Notes under the pieces: model-generated
Databases searched by the model: none
Told to the model about the DNA's origin: nothing
What the model saw: the letters and a program-made list of their open reading frames with translations, nothing else
Translations under genes and position numbers: made by a program
From: CAVRTM01 sp963724015
GTDB taxonomy: Bacteria > Actinomycetota > Actinomycetes > Actinomycetales > Dermatophilaceae
Assembly: GCA_963724015.1 (NCBI GenBank)
Contig: CAVRTM010000006.1
Coordinates: 1 to 64,000, forward strand
DNA length: 64,000 nucleotides
Direction of reading: 5' to 3'
In this document: piece by piece, positions 28,970-39,000 of the stretch
How the letters are laid out: each line of letters begins with the position of its first letter
How positions within the stretch are numbered: position 1 is the first letter of the stretch

Positions 28970-31159
28970 GTGGTTGACCGGCGCCGCGACGACGCGGACC
29001 TGCTGCTCTCGCTGAGCGAGGTGCTGAACGCCGACCTGGACCTGCAACGGATCCTGCAGGTGGCGACCGACGCGGCGACCACCTTGGCGGGGGCACAGTT
29101 CGGCGGCTTCTTCTACAACGGTCGCGACGAGCGGGGACACCTCTACACCTCGCACGTCGTCTCCGGCGTCGATGCCAGCGCCTTCGCGGACCTGCCGCAG
29201 CCCCGGATCACACCCCTGTTCGAGCCGACGTTCTCCGGCCGGGGCGCCGTCCGGGTCGACGACCTGACCGCCGACCCGCGTCTGAGCGGTATGCCGTCCC
29301 GCCACCTCGCCGTCCGCAGCTACCTCGGTACGCCGGTCGTGTCACGCACTGGCGAGGTCATCGGCGCCCTCCTGTTCGGCCACTCCTCACCCTCGGTCTT
29401 CGACGAGCGCAGCGAGCGGGTGGTCCGCTCGGTCGCGGCCCAGGCCGCTGTGGCCATCGAGAACGCCCGCCTGCTGCGGGCCGAGCAGGTAGCCAGGCGA
29501 CAGGCGGAGCAGACGGCAGCCCGGCTGGCCCTGCTGCAGGAGGTGACCGCACGCCTTGCTCGCACCCTCACCACCGAGGAGGCCGTCGACGCCGTCATGG
29601 AGACGCTCGTGTCCCGCCTCGGCAGCCCCCGGGCCGGGGTCTTCCTGCGCACGCCCGAAGGTGGCCTGCGGGCCGTGACCGGCCACCGAGGCGTGTGGGG
29701 GGCGGCGCCGCAGTACCGCGACCTCTCACCGGGCAGTCGTGACCCCGTCTCGGTCACCGACGCGACCGGCCGGCCCGTGGTGGCCCGGAGCCTCGAGGAG
29801 GTCATCGCCTCCTTGACACCGCACCAGGTCGAGACGGTGCAGTCGCTGCAGTCGCTGGCCTGCCTGCCGCTGCGGACCGCTGAAACCGGCCACGGCGTCC
29901 TGGGACTGGGGTGGGACGCGCCCCGCGAGCTCGCCGACGCGGAGGTCGAGATGCTGGCCGCCGCCGCCGGCCAGCTGGCGCAGGCGCTCGACCGGGCCAG
30001 GCTGTATGAAGCCGAGCGCAGCGCCCGCGCAGACCTCAGCCGCAGCGTCGCCGACCTGGTCGACGTGTCCGCCACCTTGCAGCAGTCCCTGCTGCCGCGC
30101 GAGCTGCCGCAGATCGAGCAGGTGACGGTGGCCGTCCGCTACCGCGCCAGTGCCGCTCATGCCCAGGTCGGCGGTGACTGGTACGACGTCGTGGCGACAC
30201 CGGGCGGGGGAGCGACGCTGGTGGTTGGTGACGTCCAGGGACACAGCCTGGCCGCTGCCGCCGTCATGGGCCAGCTCCGGACGGCGCTGCACGCCTATCT
30301 GTCCGAGGGCCACCACCCCGACGTCGCCCTGACCAGGGCGAACCTGCTGATGAGCCAGCTGGATCCGTCCGTGCTGGCCACCTGTGCCATCGTCGCCCTG
30401 GACCCACGGACCGGGTCCGCCCGCATCGTGCGGGCGGGGCACCTCTTGCCGATCCTGCGCCGCGCTGACGGCAGCGTGTGCGAGGTGGACGCCACCGGAG
30501 GGGTCCCGCTCGGTGTCATGGACCAGGCGGCGTGGCCGGTCACGACCGTGACCCTGGAGGCCGGCGACCGCCTGCTGCTCTACACCGACGGCCTCGTCGA
30601 ACGGCGGAACGCCGACCTGGACGAGGGGGTCGCCCGGCTGCTGCAGGCGGTGCAGGACGGGCGCGCAGGGCGCACCGCCGAGGAGGGCTGCGACGACATT
30701 CTCGCCGTGCTGCAGGCCGACCTCAGCGACGATGTCGCCCTGCTGGTCTGCGACTACGCCGGCCCGGTCGAGGGGCGGGCTGCCGTGACCATCACGCTGC
30801 CCTCGGACCTCAGCGCGATCGGGGACGCGAGGGCTTTCGTGACGGCGACGCTCGAGTGCTGGAGTCTGGTCCGGCTGCGCGACACGGTCGCACTGCTGAC
30901 CAGCGAGCTGGTCACCAACGCGCTCGTGCACACCGATGGACCGGTCACGTTGGAGCTGCGCCGCGACGGGGGGACCGTGCGGCTGCGCGTGACGGACGCC
31001 GACACCCGACCACCGCGGGTGCATACGGGTGCCGGACCGGACCTCGAGGCAGACGGCGGTCGCGGGATGATCCTCGTCGAGGCGCTGTCCTCCGTGTGGG
31101 GCATCGAGCCGTCCGGCTCGGGCAAGACCGTCTGGGCGGACGTGGACCTCGCGACCTGA
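28970..31159 (+). CDS. GAF-GAF-SpoIIE phosphatase-HATPase anti-sigma regulator
   Basis: A 729-residue cytoplasmic protein with two GAF domains (about 18-160 and 180-335), a PP2C/SpoIIE phosphatase domain (about 365-585; VGGDWYDVV, VVGDVQGHSLAAA, LLLYTDGLVERR) and a C-terminal HATPase_c kinase-like domain (about 605-729; LLTSELVTNALVHT, GRGMILVEAL). This layout is typical of actinobacterial partner-switching regulators, in which the phosphatase dephosphorylates anti-anti-sigma factors and the RsbW-like part phosphorylates them or binds a sigma factor. No sigma or anti-anti-sigma gene is adjacent. GTG start with GGAGGAGGGG just upstream; intact frame. A 47-bp fragment of the phosphatase part recurs at 33223-33269. 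Confidence 0.9.
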   Translation: MVDRRRDDADLLLSLSEVLNADLDLQRILQVATDAATTLAGAQFGGFFYNGRDERGHLYTSHVVSGVDASAFADLPQPRITPLFEPTFSGRGAVRVDDLTADPRLSGMPSRHLAVRSYLGTPVVSRTGEVIGALLFGHSSPSVFDERSERVVRSVAAQAAVAIENARLLRAEQVARRQAEQTAARLALLQEVTARLARTLTTEEAVDAVMETLVSRLGSPRAGVFLRTPEGGLRAVTGHRGVWGAAPQYRDLSPGSRDPVSVTDATGRPVVARSLEEVIASLTPHQVETVQSLQSLACLPLRTAETGHGVLGLGWDAPRELADAEVEMLAAAAGQLAQALDRARLYEAERSARADLSRSVADLVDVSATLQQSLLPRELPQIEQVTVAVRYRASAAHAQVGGDWYDVVATPGGGATLVVGDVQGHSLAAAAVMGQLRTALHAYLSEGHHPDVALTRANLLMSQLDPSVLATCAIVALDPRTGSARIVRAGHLLPILRRADGSVCEVDATGGVPLGVMDQAAWPVTTVTLEAGDRLLLYTDGLVERRNADLDEGVARLLQAVQDGRAGRTAEEGCDDILAVLQADLSDDVALLVCDYAGPVEGRAAVTITLPSDLSAIGDARAFVTATLECWSLVRLRDTVALLTSELVTNALVHTDGPVTLELRRDGGTVRLRVTDADTRPPRVHTGAGPDLEADGGRGMILVEALSSVWGIEPSGSGKTVWADVDLAT

Positions 31160-31204
31160 GCGGCCCTGCCGAAAGCCTGTCGTCGAGCCGCGTGCCGACG
31201 GCCG

Positions 31205-31561
31205 TCAGCCCTGGTGCGCCGCGTCGTAGGCCTGGGCGACCGAGGCTGCCACCCGGCCGCGGTCACTGACTGCGTAGCCGTTGTCGCGGGCCCAGGTGCG
31301 CAGCTCCGCGGTTCCCACGGGAGCGACCTTCCCCCGTGCGCGACCACCCCGACCCTTCGGCGTCCGGAGGGCGCGCTCCTTGGCCGCTCCCCGGCGGGAC
31401 GGCCGTGATCCGGCGGTAACCGGCTTCGCCGGAGTCTTCTCAGCCGCGTCACCGAACGAGCCGGCCATCGACGGTGAGACGACGAGCGTGACGTCATAGA
31501 GGGCGCCCAGGACGCGGAGCGCATCGTCGAGCGGCTCGCTGGAGTCGATGGTGACCTTCAC
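31205..31561 (-). CDS. short Lsr2-like nucleoid protein
   Basis: The 118-residue protein begins VKVTIDSSEPLDDALRVLG, a reduced version of the Lsr2 N-terminal oligomerisation domain, continues through a basic linker (RGGRARGK), and ends in the Lsr2 DNA-binding domain (LRTWARDNGYAVSDRGRV, AASVAQAYDAA) with the RGR minor-groove motif. Lsr2 is the xenogeneic silencer that coats AT-rich DNA in actinobacteria. GTG start with GAGAGG 7 nt upstream. It converges with the SpoIIE gene (45 bp). It may be a paralogue of the housekeeping Lsr2, which would lie elsewhere. Confidence 0.85.
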   Translation of the reverse strand: MKVTIDSSEPLDDALRVLGALYDVTLVVSPSMAGSFGDAAEKTPAKPVTAGSRPSRRGAAKERALRTPKGRGGRARGKVAPVGTAELRTWARDNGYAVSDRGRVAASVAQAYDAAHQG

Positions 31562-31799
31562 AGGCGGACCTCTCGGGTGGTTCGAACAGAGCGCTCGATG
31601 TGAACGTGTGTTGAAACCGTATCGCCAAGAGGCATCACTACGCACACACTCATCGCAACCGGCGCACCGGCCGTGCCGAGGAGCCGGCACGTGGTGGGCG
31701 GTAACGCCGTGCCGCAGCGCGCATCGCGGCACAACCGGTTGACGTCACTGTTATCGTCCGCACGAGCGCCTGCAGATCGCCACCACTTGGGAGTTCTTC

Positions 31800-32405
31800 G
31801 TGCCAGACACCACCTGCCACATGTCGATCTCGCTGGACGGCTTCGTCGCCGGGCCGGACCAGAGCCTGGACAACCCGCTGGGGAAGCGGGGCGCGGAGCT
31901 GCACGGTTGGCACATCGGCGACTCGCGGGCGAGCAAAGAGGACACGATCGCGACCGAGTGGCTCATGCGCCCTCGGGGCGCGTATGTGATGGGGCGGAAC
32001 ATGTTCGGTCCCATCCGCGGGGACTGGGACGAGGAATGGGTCGGCTGGTGGGGCCCCGAACCGCCGTATCACGCGCCGGTGTTCGTGCTGACCCATCACG
32101 GTCGCGATCCGATCCAGATGGAAGGGGGGACCACGTTCCACTTCGTCACCGAAGGGTTCGACGCGGCCTACTCCGCGGCGTGTGAGACCGCCGGGGAACG
32201 CGGCGTGGACATCGCCGGAGGGGCCTCGACCGTCCGGCAGGCGCTGCAAGCTGGGGTGATCGACGAGCTCACCCTCGACATCGCGCCTGTCCTGCTCGGT
32301 GCGGGGGAGCGCATCTTCGACGGGGTCGAGTCTTTCGGCTTCGAGCCCGTCGAGGTCCTGCACTCGCCGATCTCCACCCACATCCGCTACCGCCGCATCA
32401 GCTGA
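31800..32405 (+). CDS. dihydrofolate reductase family protein (RibD C-terminal type)
   Basis: A 201-residue protein of the RibD C-terminal/DHFR superfamily: CHMSISLDGFVAGPD at the N-terminus, AYVMGRNMF, FVLTHHGRDP, FHFVTEG, VDIAGGASTVRQAL and LTLDIAPVLLGAGERIFDG. Members are stand-alone NADPH-dependent reductases with unknown substrates; they are not true folate reductases. The GTG at 31800 has GGGAG about 7 nt upstream. Intergenic 31562-31799 upstream shows TTGACG (31739-31744) but no clearly spaced minus-10. Confidence 0.85.
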   Translation: MPDTTCHMSISLDGFVAGPDQSLDNPLGKRGAELHGWHIGDSRASKEDTIATEWLMRPRGAYVMGRNMFGPIRGDWDEEWVGWWGPEPPYHAPVFVLTHHGRDPIQMEGGTTFHFVTEGFDAAYSAACETAGERGVDIAGGASTVRQALQAGVIDELTLDIAPVLLGAGERIFDGVESFGFEPVEVLHSPISTHIRYRRIS

Positions 32406-32539
32406 CCTTGCGGCCGGGCTCCCCAGCTCAGCAGCACGATCATCGACCCGGCCAGCTCGGTGCGGGCACCTCGCGGGGCGCGGCAGCTCCAGGAGAACCG
32501 ACGGCGGTCACCTACGCCGTGACGCGTGGCAGGCGTCGC

Positions 32540-32545
32540 TACGCT
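32540..32545 (+). promoter_or_regulatory. minus-10 box of a probable leaderless promoter
   Basis: TACGCT ends 7 nt before the ATG at 32553 and there is no Shine-Dalgarno sequence between them, so the mRNA of the 32553 gene is probably leaderless. Confidence 0.5.
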
Positions 32546-32552
32546 CGACCGC

Positions 32553-33167
32553 ATGAGGAACGTGGGGGAGGTGCTCGTAGACATTCTGGGGACTGCGCAT
32601 TCGGCCGGCGGAGCCTCCCGGCAGCCGTCCGTTGAGTTCTTTCCCGAAGAGGGTGTGGCGCACCTCGACTACGGCGATGCGGACCACGAGTTTCGGGTCG
32701 ACGTGACCCTTGTTCCTCGGCGGCGGCTGGCTGTCCCTCAAGGCGTCGTCTGCGAGATCGACGGCGTCGGCGTGCGTCTGCTGGAGGTGGCCATCGGTAA
32801 CAACGTCCGAGTGGTCATCGAGGGCACCTCTGGCCCGGCCCACGAGCAGGCGCTCGAGGAGTTCCGGGCTGCCCACCAGAGGTGGGAAGGACTGGTCACC
32901 GTGGAGGGAACGTCCGGGCACGAGCCGCCGCAGTGGCCGGGCGGTCGACTGTTTGGTCACCTCCGGCTCCGCGACGACCAGGGCACGGCCTATCGCTTGA
33001 GCCGCGGTGAGGCTGGCGGGCACGGGAACGAATGGTCATGCGCCCACGCCTTTCGTCCGCTACCGCCGCCGGAGGCGCGGCGGCTTCGCCTCGAGTTCAC
33101 AGACGGTGGTGTCGTCGTCGGAGAGGTCATGCTCCCTCCTCTGTGGGACCCGCACACGAAGCAGTAG
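32553..33167 (+). CDS. hypothetical protein
   Basis: A 204-residue soluble protein I do not recognise. It is acidic to neutral and has alternating hydrophobic beta-like strands (VAHLDYGDADHEFRVDVTLV, RLLEVAIGNNVRVVIEGT) and a C-terminal RLRLEFTDGGVVVGEVMLP strand pair. No membrane segment, Cys or catalytic signature is evident. The ATG at 32553 is preferred over the GTG at 32526 because the TACGCT box lies between them. Codon use resembles the rest of the window. It lies between the RibD-type reductase and a degenerate stretch of DNA. Confidence 0.6.
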   Translation: MRNVGEVLVDILGTAHSAGGASRQPSVEFFPEEGVAHLDYGDADHEFRVDVTLVPRRRLAVPQGVVCEIDGVGVRLLEVAIGNNVRVVIEGTSGPAHEQALEEFRAAHQRWEGLVTVEGTSGHEPPQWPGGRLFGHLRLRDDQGTAYRLSRGEAGGHGNEWSCAHAFRPLPPPEARRLRLEFTDGGVVVGEVMLPPLWDPHTKQ

Positions 33168-33476
33168 GAGCCGCGCAGGGGCTCAGTCCGGATGGCGCGC
33201 CCTGTCTCCTACGACGCCGCCAGTGCCATCGTCGCCCTGGGCCCACGGACCGGGTCCGCCCGCATCGTGACCCGCCGCGGCAAGCTCCGCTGCTGCCTGC
33301 GGATCGTGCGCCGCCGGTTCGCTGCCTTGACTGACCGGGCCGGGGTGAGCGCGCGCTGTGGGCGAACGCGCATGCATGGCATAGCTCCTCGTGGATCGGG
33401 AACCGATTGACGCACCATCAGGTCAGGCTCGGCGCGGCGCATGCGGGAAGCATCGCTGGGCCTCGCCAGGCGCCAC
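33168..33476. other. 309-bp gap between convergent genes, contains degenerate coding DNA
   Basis: No intact gene is seen. The left part holds a SpoIIE-like fragment (separate entry). The right part has CGCATGCATGG and CCGATTGACGC and is less GC-rich. The region looks like decayed coding sequence. Confidence 0.5.
33223..33269 (+). pseudogene. 47-bp remnant of a SpoIIE phosphatase gene
   Basis: This stretch matches 30384-30430 inside the SpoIIE domain gene at 46 of 47 positions (one A-to-G change). In frame it reads AIVALGPRTGSARIV versus AIVALDPRTGSARIV in the intact gene. Identity stops abruptly at both ends. It is either the last trace of a former paralogue or a short ectopic copy. Confidence 0.75.
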
Positions 33477-35501
33477 TCAGCGATGGACCGCCTGCGGCTG
33501 TACGTCAGCGTCCAGCCGGTCCGGTGGTGCGGAGGGGGCAAGCGCCGCAGGCACGCGACGACCCCCCGCGGGCGAGCGCGGGCGGCGTACGGTCTGCCGG
33601 CGGACCGCCAGCAGCAGGCCGAGTCCGCTCAGCGCCAGGGCCAGAAGCAGCGCCGCGGCCCGCAGAACCGGGCGCAACGGGGCGGTTGACACGACGGCGG
33701 GGCGGGTCTGCTCCGGAGCGCCGCCCACGGTCCAGCGGTAGGAGCCGGTGGTGTCGGGCAACCCTCGGCGCAGCGCGGTGACGCGGACCGTGACGGGTCC
33801 GGTCACGCCGATGTCGGTGTTGACGGTCCACCGTCCGTCCGCCAGCGGCTGGGCGGGAAGGTACCGGCCGGCGTTGCCTCCCGCGGCCGTGACCGACACC
33901 AGCACCTGCCGCACCGGCGACGGCGCGGGGCGACGGGTGTCGAACACGTCCACGAGAACCACGTTGGGCCCCGGCTGGTTGGGCCGGATCGACAGGGCCT
34001 CCTGCAGGTCGGCCACCTTGCCGTCCACCAGGCGGTCCGGGACGCGGCTGGGGTCCCGGACCAGCTGAGGCTCCATCGCCGGCTGCCCGCTGGTCAGGAC
34101 CGCGGCCAGGGCGAGCACACCGACCGCGGCGGCAGCCTCGGCCAGAACGGTCCGGCGGGGCGCGGACCGTGGACCCGCGCGACGCAGGCGCACGGTGTTG
34201 ACCAACGCCAGGACACCCGCGATCCCGGCGACGGCGAGCTTGACCAGGAGCGTCCTGCCGTACGTGGTCAGCAGCGCGGCGTCGACGGAGCCCACCACCT
34301 CGCTGCTGAGATAGACCCCGGTCGCGACCATCACCCCGACGCAGACCGCTGCCGGAGGACCGAACCGCAGCAGCACCACCCGGGCCGACTCCAGCGGCGC
34401 GCCGCCCGCTCGTGCCCACGACGCCAGCACCACCGAGAGGATGACCACGCATCCCGACCAGGTCGTGGCCGCACCCACGTGCGCCGCAGACGCGGCCACC
34501 CGGGTCAGGTGGGACGACGTGCCGGTGCCCGAATGTCCCAGCAGGGCCGTTCCGAGGCACGCCATCGTGGCGCCGGCCGCGAGCGTCAGCCGCCGGGTGC
34601 CGGGCCGGGGCAGTCGTGGGCGGTGCAGCGTCGCGCCCAGCAGCGCCAGGAGGCCGATCTCGCGCAGGCCCCACCGCAGCCCGTAGGAGCTCCACAGCAG
34701 CGGTAGCGCGCGGCCTCCGGCGGCGGCGAGCTGGGTCACCAGCAGGAGGAGTGCGGTGATGGCTGCGGCGGCGGCGCCGCCGGCGGACCAACGTCGGGCG
34801 AGCCGTGCCGCCCCGGCCGCACGCGGCGACGCCCCGACATCCTGCGCACCGCGACGCAGGAGGGAACCGGCGAGCGCACCTCCCAGTGCGCCCGAGAGCC
34901 CCAGCAGCAGCAGCCAGCGCAGCCCAGCCTCCAGCGGCGGGGGCGTCGGCTCGTCCAGCCCCCCGGCTGTCACCGTCTGCCCCACGCCGAAGACGAGGAC
35001 GCCGCTGGTGCGGTGCAGGTCGTCGCTCGAGAGGGTCCGCCAGGAGACGCGGTAGGAGCCGCGGCCCAGCGCCGGCAGCGCGGCGACGACCTCGACCGGC
35101 TCCTCGGTGTCCGGGCCGGCGTTGGCGTCCGCGGCATCCTGGTCGCCCTGGGCCACCAGCGTCAGCCTGGTCGGGGTCATGTGGCGACCTGAGCCGTCGA
35201 CGACGTCGATCTCCGTCGCGGCGAGCACCACGGACTCGCTGAAGTCCAGCCGCAGCTGCGCCGGCGCCGCTGCGAGCACCTGGCCGTCCGCAGGGTTGCT
35301 GCGCGCGAGGAAGGCGTGGGCCTGCGCGCCCGGCACCGGGCCCACGAGGACCGCCAGCAGCGCGGCTGCGAGCACCGCTGCCAGCCGCCGCGCGCCCAGG
35401 CGCGCGACGACCGCCCGTGGGGAGCCGAGACGTGCGGCGTCACCGGCACGGCGACGCGTCGTACGCCCGTGGGCCGCACGCCTGGTGACCTGCCGGCCCA
35501 T
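33477..35501 (-). CDS. CopC-CopD fusion copper resistance/transport protein
   Basis: The 674-residue protein carries a long basic N-terminus and signal (about 30-60), then CopC: the mature end begins AHAFLARSNPADG with the N-terminal His copper ligand, and contains DFSESVV and SSDDLHRTSGVLVFGVG with the second His. Eight hydrophobic segments follow (about 165-440), matching CopD, including HSGTGTSSHLTRVAASAAHVG. A C-terminal extracytoplasmic domain (about 480-620) ends with a last membrane segment and a basic tail. CopC binds copper outside and CopD moves it inward; fused versions are like YcnJ. The ATG overlaps the upstream stop as TGATG. It is the last gene of the MCO operon. Confidence 0.88.
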   Translation of the reverse strand: MGRQVTRRAAHGRTTRRRAGDAARLGSPRAVVARLGARRLAAVLAAALLAVLVGPVPGAQAHAFLARSNPADGQVLAAAPAQLRLDFSESVVLAATEIDVVDGSGRHMTPTRLTLVAQGDQDAADANAGPDTEEPVEVVAALPALGRGSYRVSWRTLSSDDLHRTSGVLVFGVGQTVTAGGLDEPTPPPLEAGLRWLLLLGLSGALGGALAGSLLRRGAQDVGASPRAAGAARLARRWSAGGAAAAAITALLLLVTQLAAAGGRALPLLWSSYGLRWGLREIGLLALLGATLHRPRLPRPGTRRLTLAAGATMACLGTALLGHSGTGTSSHLTRVAASAAHVGAATTWSGCVVILSVVLASWARAGGAPLESARVVLLRFGPPAAVCVGVMVATGVYLSSEVVGSVDAALLTTYGRTLLVKLAVAGIAGVLALVNTVRLRRAGPRSAPRRTVLAEAAAAVGVLALAAVLTSGQPAMEPQLVRDPSRVPDRLVDGKVADLQEALSIRPNQPGPNVVLVDVFDTRRPAPSPVRQVLVSVTAAGGNAGRYLPAQPLADGRWTVNTDIGVTGPVTVRVTALRRGLPDTTGSYRWTVGGAPEQTRPAVVSTAPLRPVLRAAALLLALALSGLGLLLAVRRQTVRRPRSPAGGRRVPAALAPSAPPDRLDADVQPQAVHR

Positions 35502-35974
35502 CACAGCACCGGGACGTGGCGCAGCCGCAGGGTGCCGTCCTCGATGGTGACCTGCTCGTCGGGCCGCAGGGCGCCCGACGTGTTCTGGTAGACGAGGTAG
35601 TAGGTCTGCCCCGCACGCAGGCTGTGCCCCTGCTTCATCAGCGACACGCGCCGCGTGCCGCCGGTGCGAGCCTCGCTGCGCAGCACCGGCGGGTGGGTGG
35701 TGTCGGACTGGAACCGTGTCGCCTTCTCCGCGTCGAGCACGACGTAGCTGACGGTGACCAGGCCGCCGTCGCCCACGACCGCGACCCGGGAGAACCGGAT
35801 CCCGAGGGCGTTCTCCATCGCCGCGCTCTGCGGGACGAGGTGGCTGGCCTGCGCGCGGGACTGGGCGAGGTTGCCGACGACCAGCGCCCCGAGCAGCGCC
35901 AAGGCCGCCAGGACGACCCACGTCAGCGGCGCGTGCGACCTCCGCCGGCGGGTTCCTGCAGTCTGGTCCGACAT
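35501..35974 (-). CDS. small single-pass membrane protein, unknown function
   Basis: A 157-residue protein with a basic cytoplasmic N-terminus, one membrane segment at about 20-40 (LTWVVLAALALLGALVVGNL) and an extracytoplasmic beta-rich domain (GIRFSRVAVVGDGGLVTVSY, GQTYYLVYQNTSG, VTIEDGTLRLRHV). I do not recognise it. GGGAGGA precedes the ATG at 35972-35974. It is translationally coupled to the CopC-CopD gene (TGATG), so it probably works with copper handling. A possible role as copper chaperone is inference only; it has few His and no Cys. Confidence 0.7.
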   Translation of the reverse strand: MSDQTAGTRRRRSHAPLTWVVLAALALLGALVVGNLAQSRAQASHLVPQSAAMENALGIRFSRVAVVGDGGLVTVSYVVLDAEKATRFQSDTTHPPVLRSEARTGGTRRVSLMKQGHSLRAGQTYYLVYQNTSGALRPDEQVTIEDGTLRLRHVPVL

Positions 35975-36045
35975 GGTGCTTCCTCCCTGATGGCTCCCGG
36001 GGCCGCGCACCGAAGTCGACGGCCCCGGGAGGGTGGTGGGCTGCC

Positions 36046-39000
36046 TCAGGGCAGCGTGTAGCGGGTGGAGACGAACGAGTCGACGTACGCCGTGCCCTTC
36101 ATCGAGGACGTCGCGGTCGACGTGACCCCGGCCGTGAGGCCCAGCAGGACCGAGTCGACCCGCAGGGTCGCGGTGTTGCCGGTGCTGGACTGCACCGACG
36201 CACCGTCGACCAGCAGCCTGAGCGAGCCGGACGTGGCTCCCGTGGCAGGCCCTGATGTCCAGTCGACCCGCATGGTGTGCGCACCCGGCGTCAGGTCCAC
36301 CCAGGGGCCGGTCAGGGTGCTCGCTCCGGAACGGGACATGACCGTCCGGACCTGGCCGGCGCCCGAGGCGAGGCGGTGGAACTGCACCGCGAACACCTGC
36401 CCGGCCGCCGCCGTACGCCCCTCGAAGAGGGTCAGCGCGGTCGTGCCGAGAGACCCGGAGGTCAGCTTGTCCGCATTGAGGCTGAACGACGCGTGGTAGC
36501 TCGGCTCGGCGTTCGGCCTCGTGTCCGTGACGTAGCTCGCGCGGTTCCCCGCGCCCCCGGGGAGGGCGACCTGGAGGCCGCGGTTAACGCCGCCGACGGG
36601 AATGCCCGCCGCCGCCGTCACCGAGACACCACCGTTTTGGGCGGACCATGCCGTCAGGGCGCCTGAGTCGAACGTGTCGGAGAAGATCGCGTTCGGCGGC
36701 TGGACCACCACGGTGGTGCTGGCGCCCTTGCTCCAGTTGCCGGCGAGGTCCTGCACCCGCAGGTTGACCTGCTGGTTGCCGGCCGCGATCCCGGTCAGGG
36801 GAACGGTGGCCACGATCTTGCTGTTGACCAGGCTGACCGGCACCCGTGTGCCCCTCCCGGCCCCCGGGTCCGTGCTGCCGAGCCAGAACTCGGCGGCGGA
36901 GAACGACACCTCGTCGACCGGGGCCGACAGGGTGAGGTTGGCCGCGCCGCCCGTGGGGTTGGGCGTGGGGCTCAGCGCGCCGAGCACCGGCGCCTTCTTG
37001 TCCACGAGGAGGTTGACGGCGAAGAGATCCCCCCAGTTGCCGGCGTCGTCCTGGCCACGCACCGAGACGTGGTGCGTCCCGTCGGACAGTGCCTTGACCT
37101 GCGAGATGGGGATGAGTCCGTAGACCGTCTCGGTGGAGGAGTCGAGCTTGCCGTCCACGGCGACGAGCTGGAAGCCGGAGCCGCCGGCGGGCGCTGCCAC
37201 CTTCGGGTCGAGGAAGCCCTCCGCATCGGCGATCAGGCCCTGCGTCGCGCCGCCGTGGTCCTTGTCGGTGATCTGCGCCGAGACGACGAGGTAGCCGGGG
37301 TTGCCCTTGTCGGTCAGCACCCCGTTGCTGGGGTTCGGGCCGACGCTGGCGGCGTCGACGTTCGGTCCGGTGGTGTCGACCGGCAGGTCGATGGTCAGCG
37401 TCGGGCCCCAGAGGCCGAGGGAGTCCTTGCTGCGCACCAGCACGTGGTGTGCACCCTCGCCGAGGGCCTTGATGTCCGCCGCGGACACCGTCGCTGTCTC
37501 GGACACCACCGACGCGGTGCGGTTGCGGGCCAGGGGAGCGCCGGTGCCGTCGGCGCCGGCGGTGTCGAGGAAGTACTCGGCAGCGGTGATGGTGCCGCCG
37601 GCGGCGCGGTCGTCGCCGGTCGCCGTGACGGTCACGTCCTGCTCCCCGTTGGCCGGGACGTCGGCGGCACTGCCGTTGGTCGTCGCCGGGCCCGTCTTCG
37701 GGAGGTTCAGGACGGCCGAACCCACGACACCCCAGTTGCCCGCGGAGTCGAGCGCGCGCACGAAGACGGTGTGCTTCCCGGCGTCGAGGCACGAGAGTGC
37801 CAGCGGAACAGCGCCGTTCGCCGGGGTGCAGTCGGCGGCGGTGGCCGGGATGGTGCCGGTCGCGCCGGTCACGTCGACCGCGCCGAAGCTCCCCGTCATC
37901 GGCGAGCCGAAGCCCACGCCGACGGTGACGGCGTCGTCGACCACCAGCTCGGCCTGCGTCACCGTCGACCCGCCGGTCGTCGCGTCGCTGAGGTCGGCGG
38001 TGACCGTCACCGGCGAGAGGCCGTCCGAGGGGTTGGGCGACACCGCGATGTGTGACGACACCGGCCCCACGCCGTCCGTCGACGGCGGTGGCGCCGCCGT
38101 GTCCAGGAACGTCATCATGCCGCCGAACGCGAGCTGCTGCGGGTCGGCGGTGGCCTGTCCGGCGTTGTCGAGGTGGCCGCCCGCCTCGAAGAGCGCCACC
38201 TTGGCCTCCGGCCCGGTCGGCATCGGGACCACGCTGTCGGCGGTGGCTCCCGGGTCGACCGCGACGGCCACCGAGGGCTCGGCGTAGTGCATGAGGTGGC
38301 CGTCCTGGGCCACCAGCGTCTGCCTCGCGCCCAGCAGGCTCATCGAGTGGCTCTGCGAGCCCACGTTGACGTACCGCAGCAGGACCTTGTGCCCCTGGTC
38401 GGTGCTGACGGGGTCGGTCGCGGGGAAGGGCTTGCCGTTGATGAGGCGGTACTTGGGACGGAAACCACGCATGTCGAAGGTCGTCGGCGCCGCGTTCAGC
38501 GCCGGGTCGACCTCGCTGAGGACCAGCACCGCATCGTCGTCGTACGTGGTGTCCGCCGAGGCCGCGTCGCCGCCGTAGGCCGAGCCGTCCCCGGGCAGGA
38601 CGACCAGCGCACCGGCCAGTCCCATCGCCACCTGGCGTGCGCCGTCGCCGGTGTGCCCCGCCTCGTAGACGAAGGTGCCGGCGCGGCCGGCCGTGAAGCT
38701 GTAGGTCTGCGACTGGCCGGTGCCCGCGCCGGTGGTCGTCGCCGAGACCGGCGGTGAAGGCGGCGGCGGGCTGGCCGGGGAAGGCCAGCGAGACCGCCTG
38801 CGGCAGGGTGTTGTGCAGCGTGACGGTGACGGAGTCGCCCTGGTTCACCACCAGGACCGGGCCGGGGGCGGACGCCGTGCCGGCGGCGCCGGTCGGGGAG
38901 AAACCCCAGATCGGCACGGGCACGCCGAGCAGGGTCGCGGTGCCGGTCATGGCCCACAGGTCGCACGTGGCGACCGTGCCGGTCCGCGTGCACCCCCGGG

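Noticed and set aside
33192..33410. A small gene over the SpoIIE-like fragment
   Set aside because: Only the 47-bp duplicated part resembles a protein family; the rest has no plausible domain or ribosome binding site.
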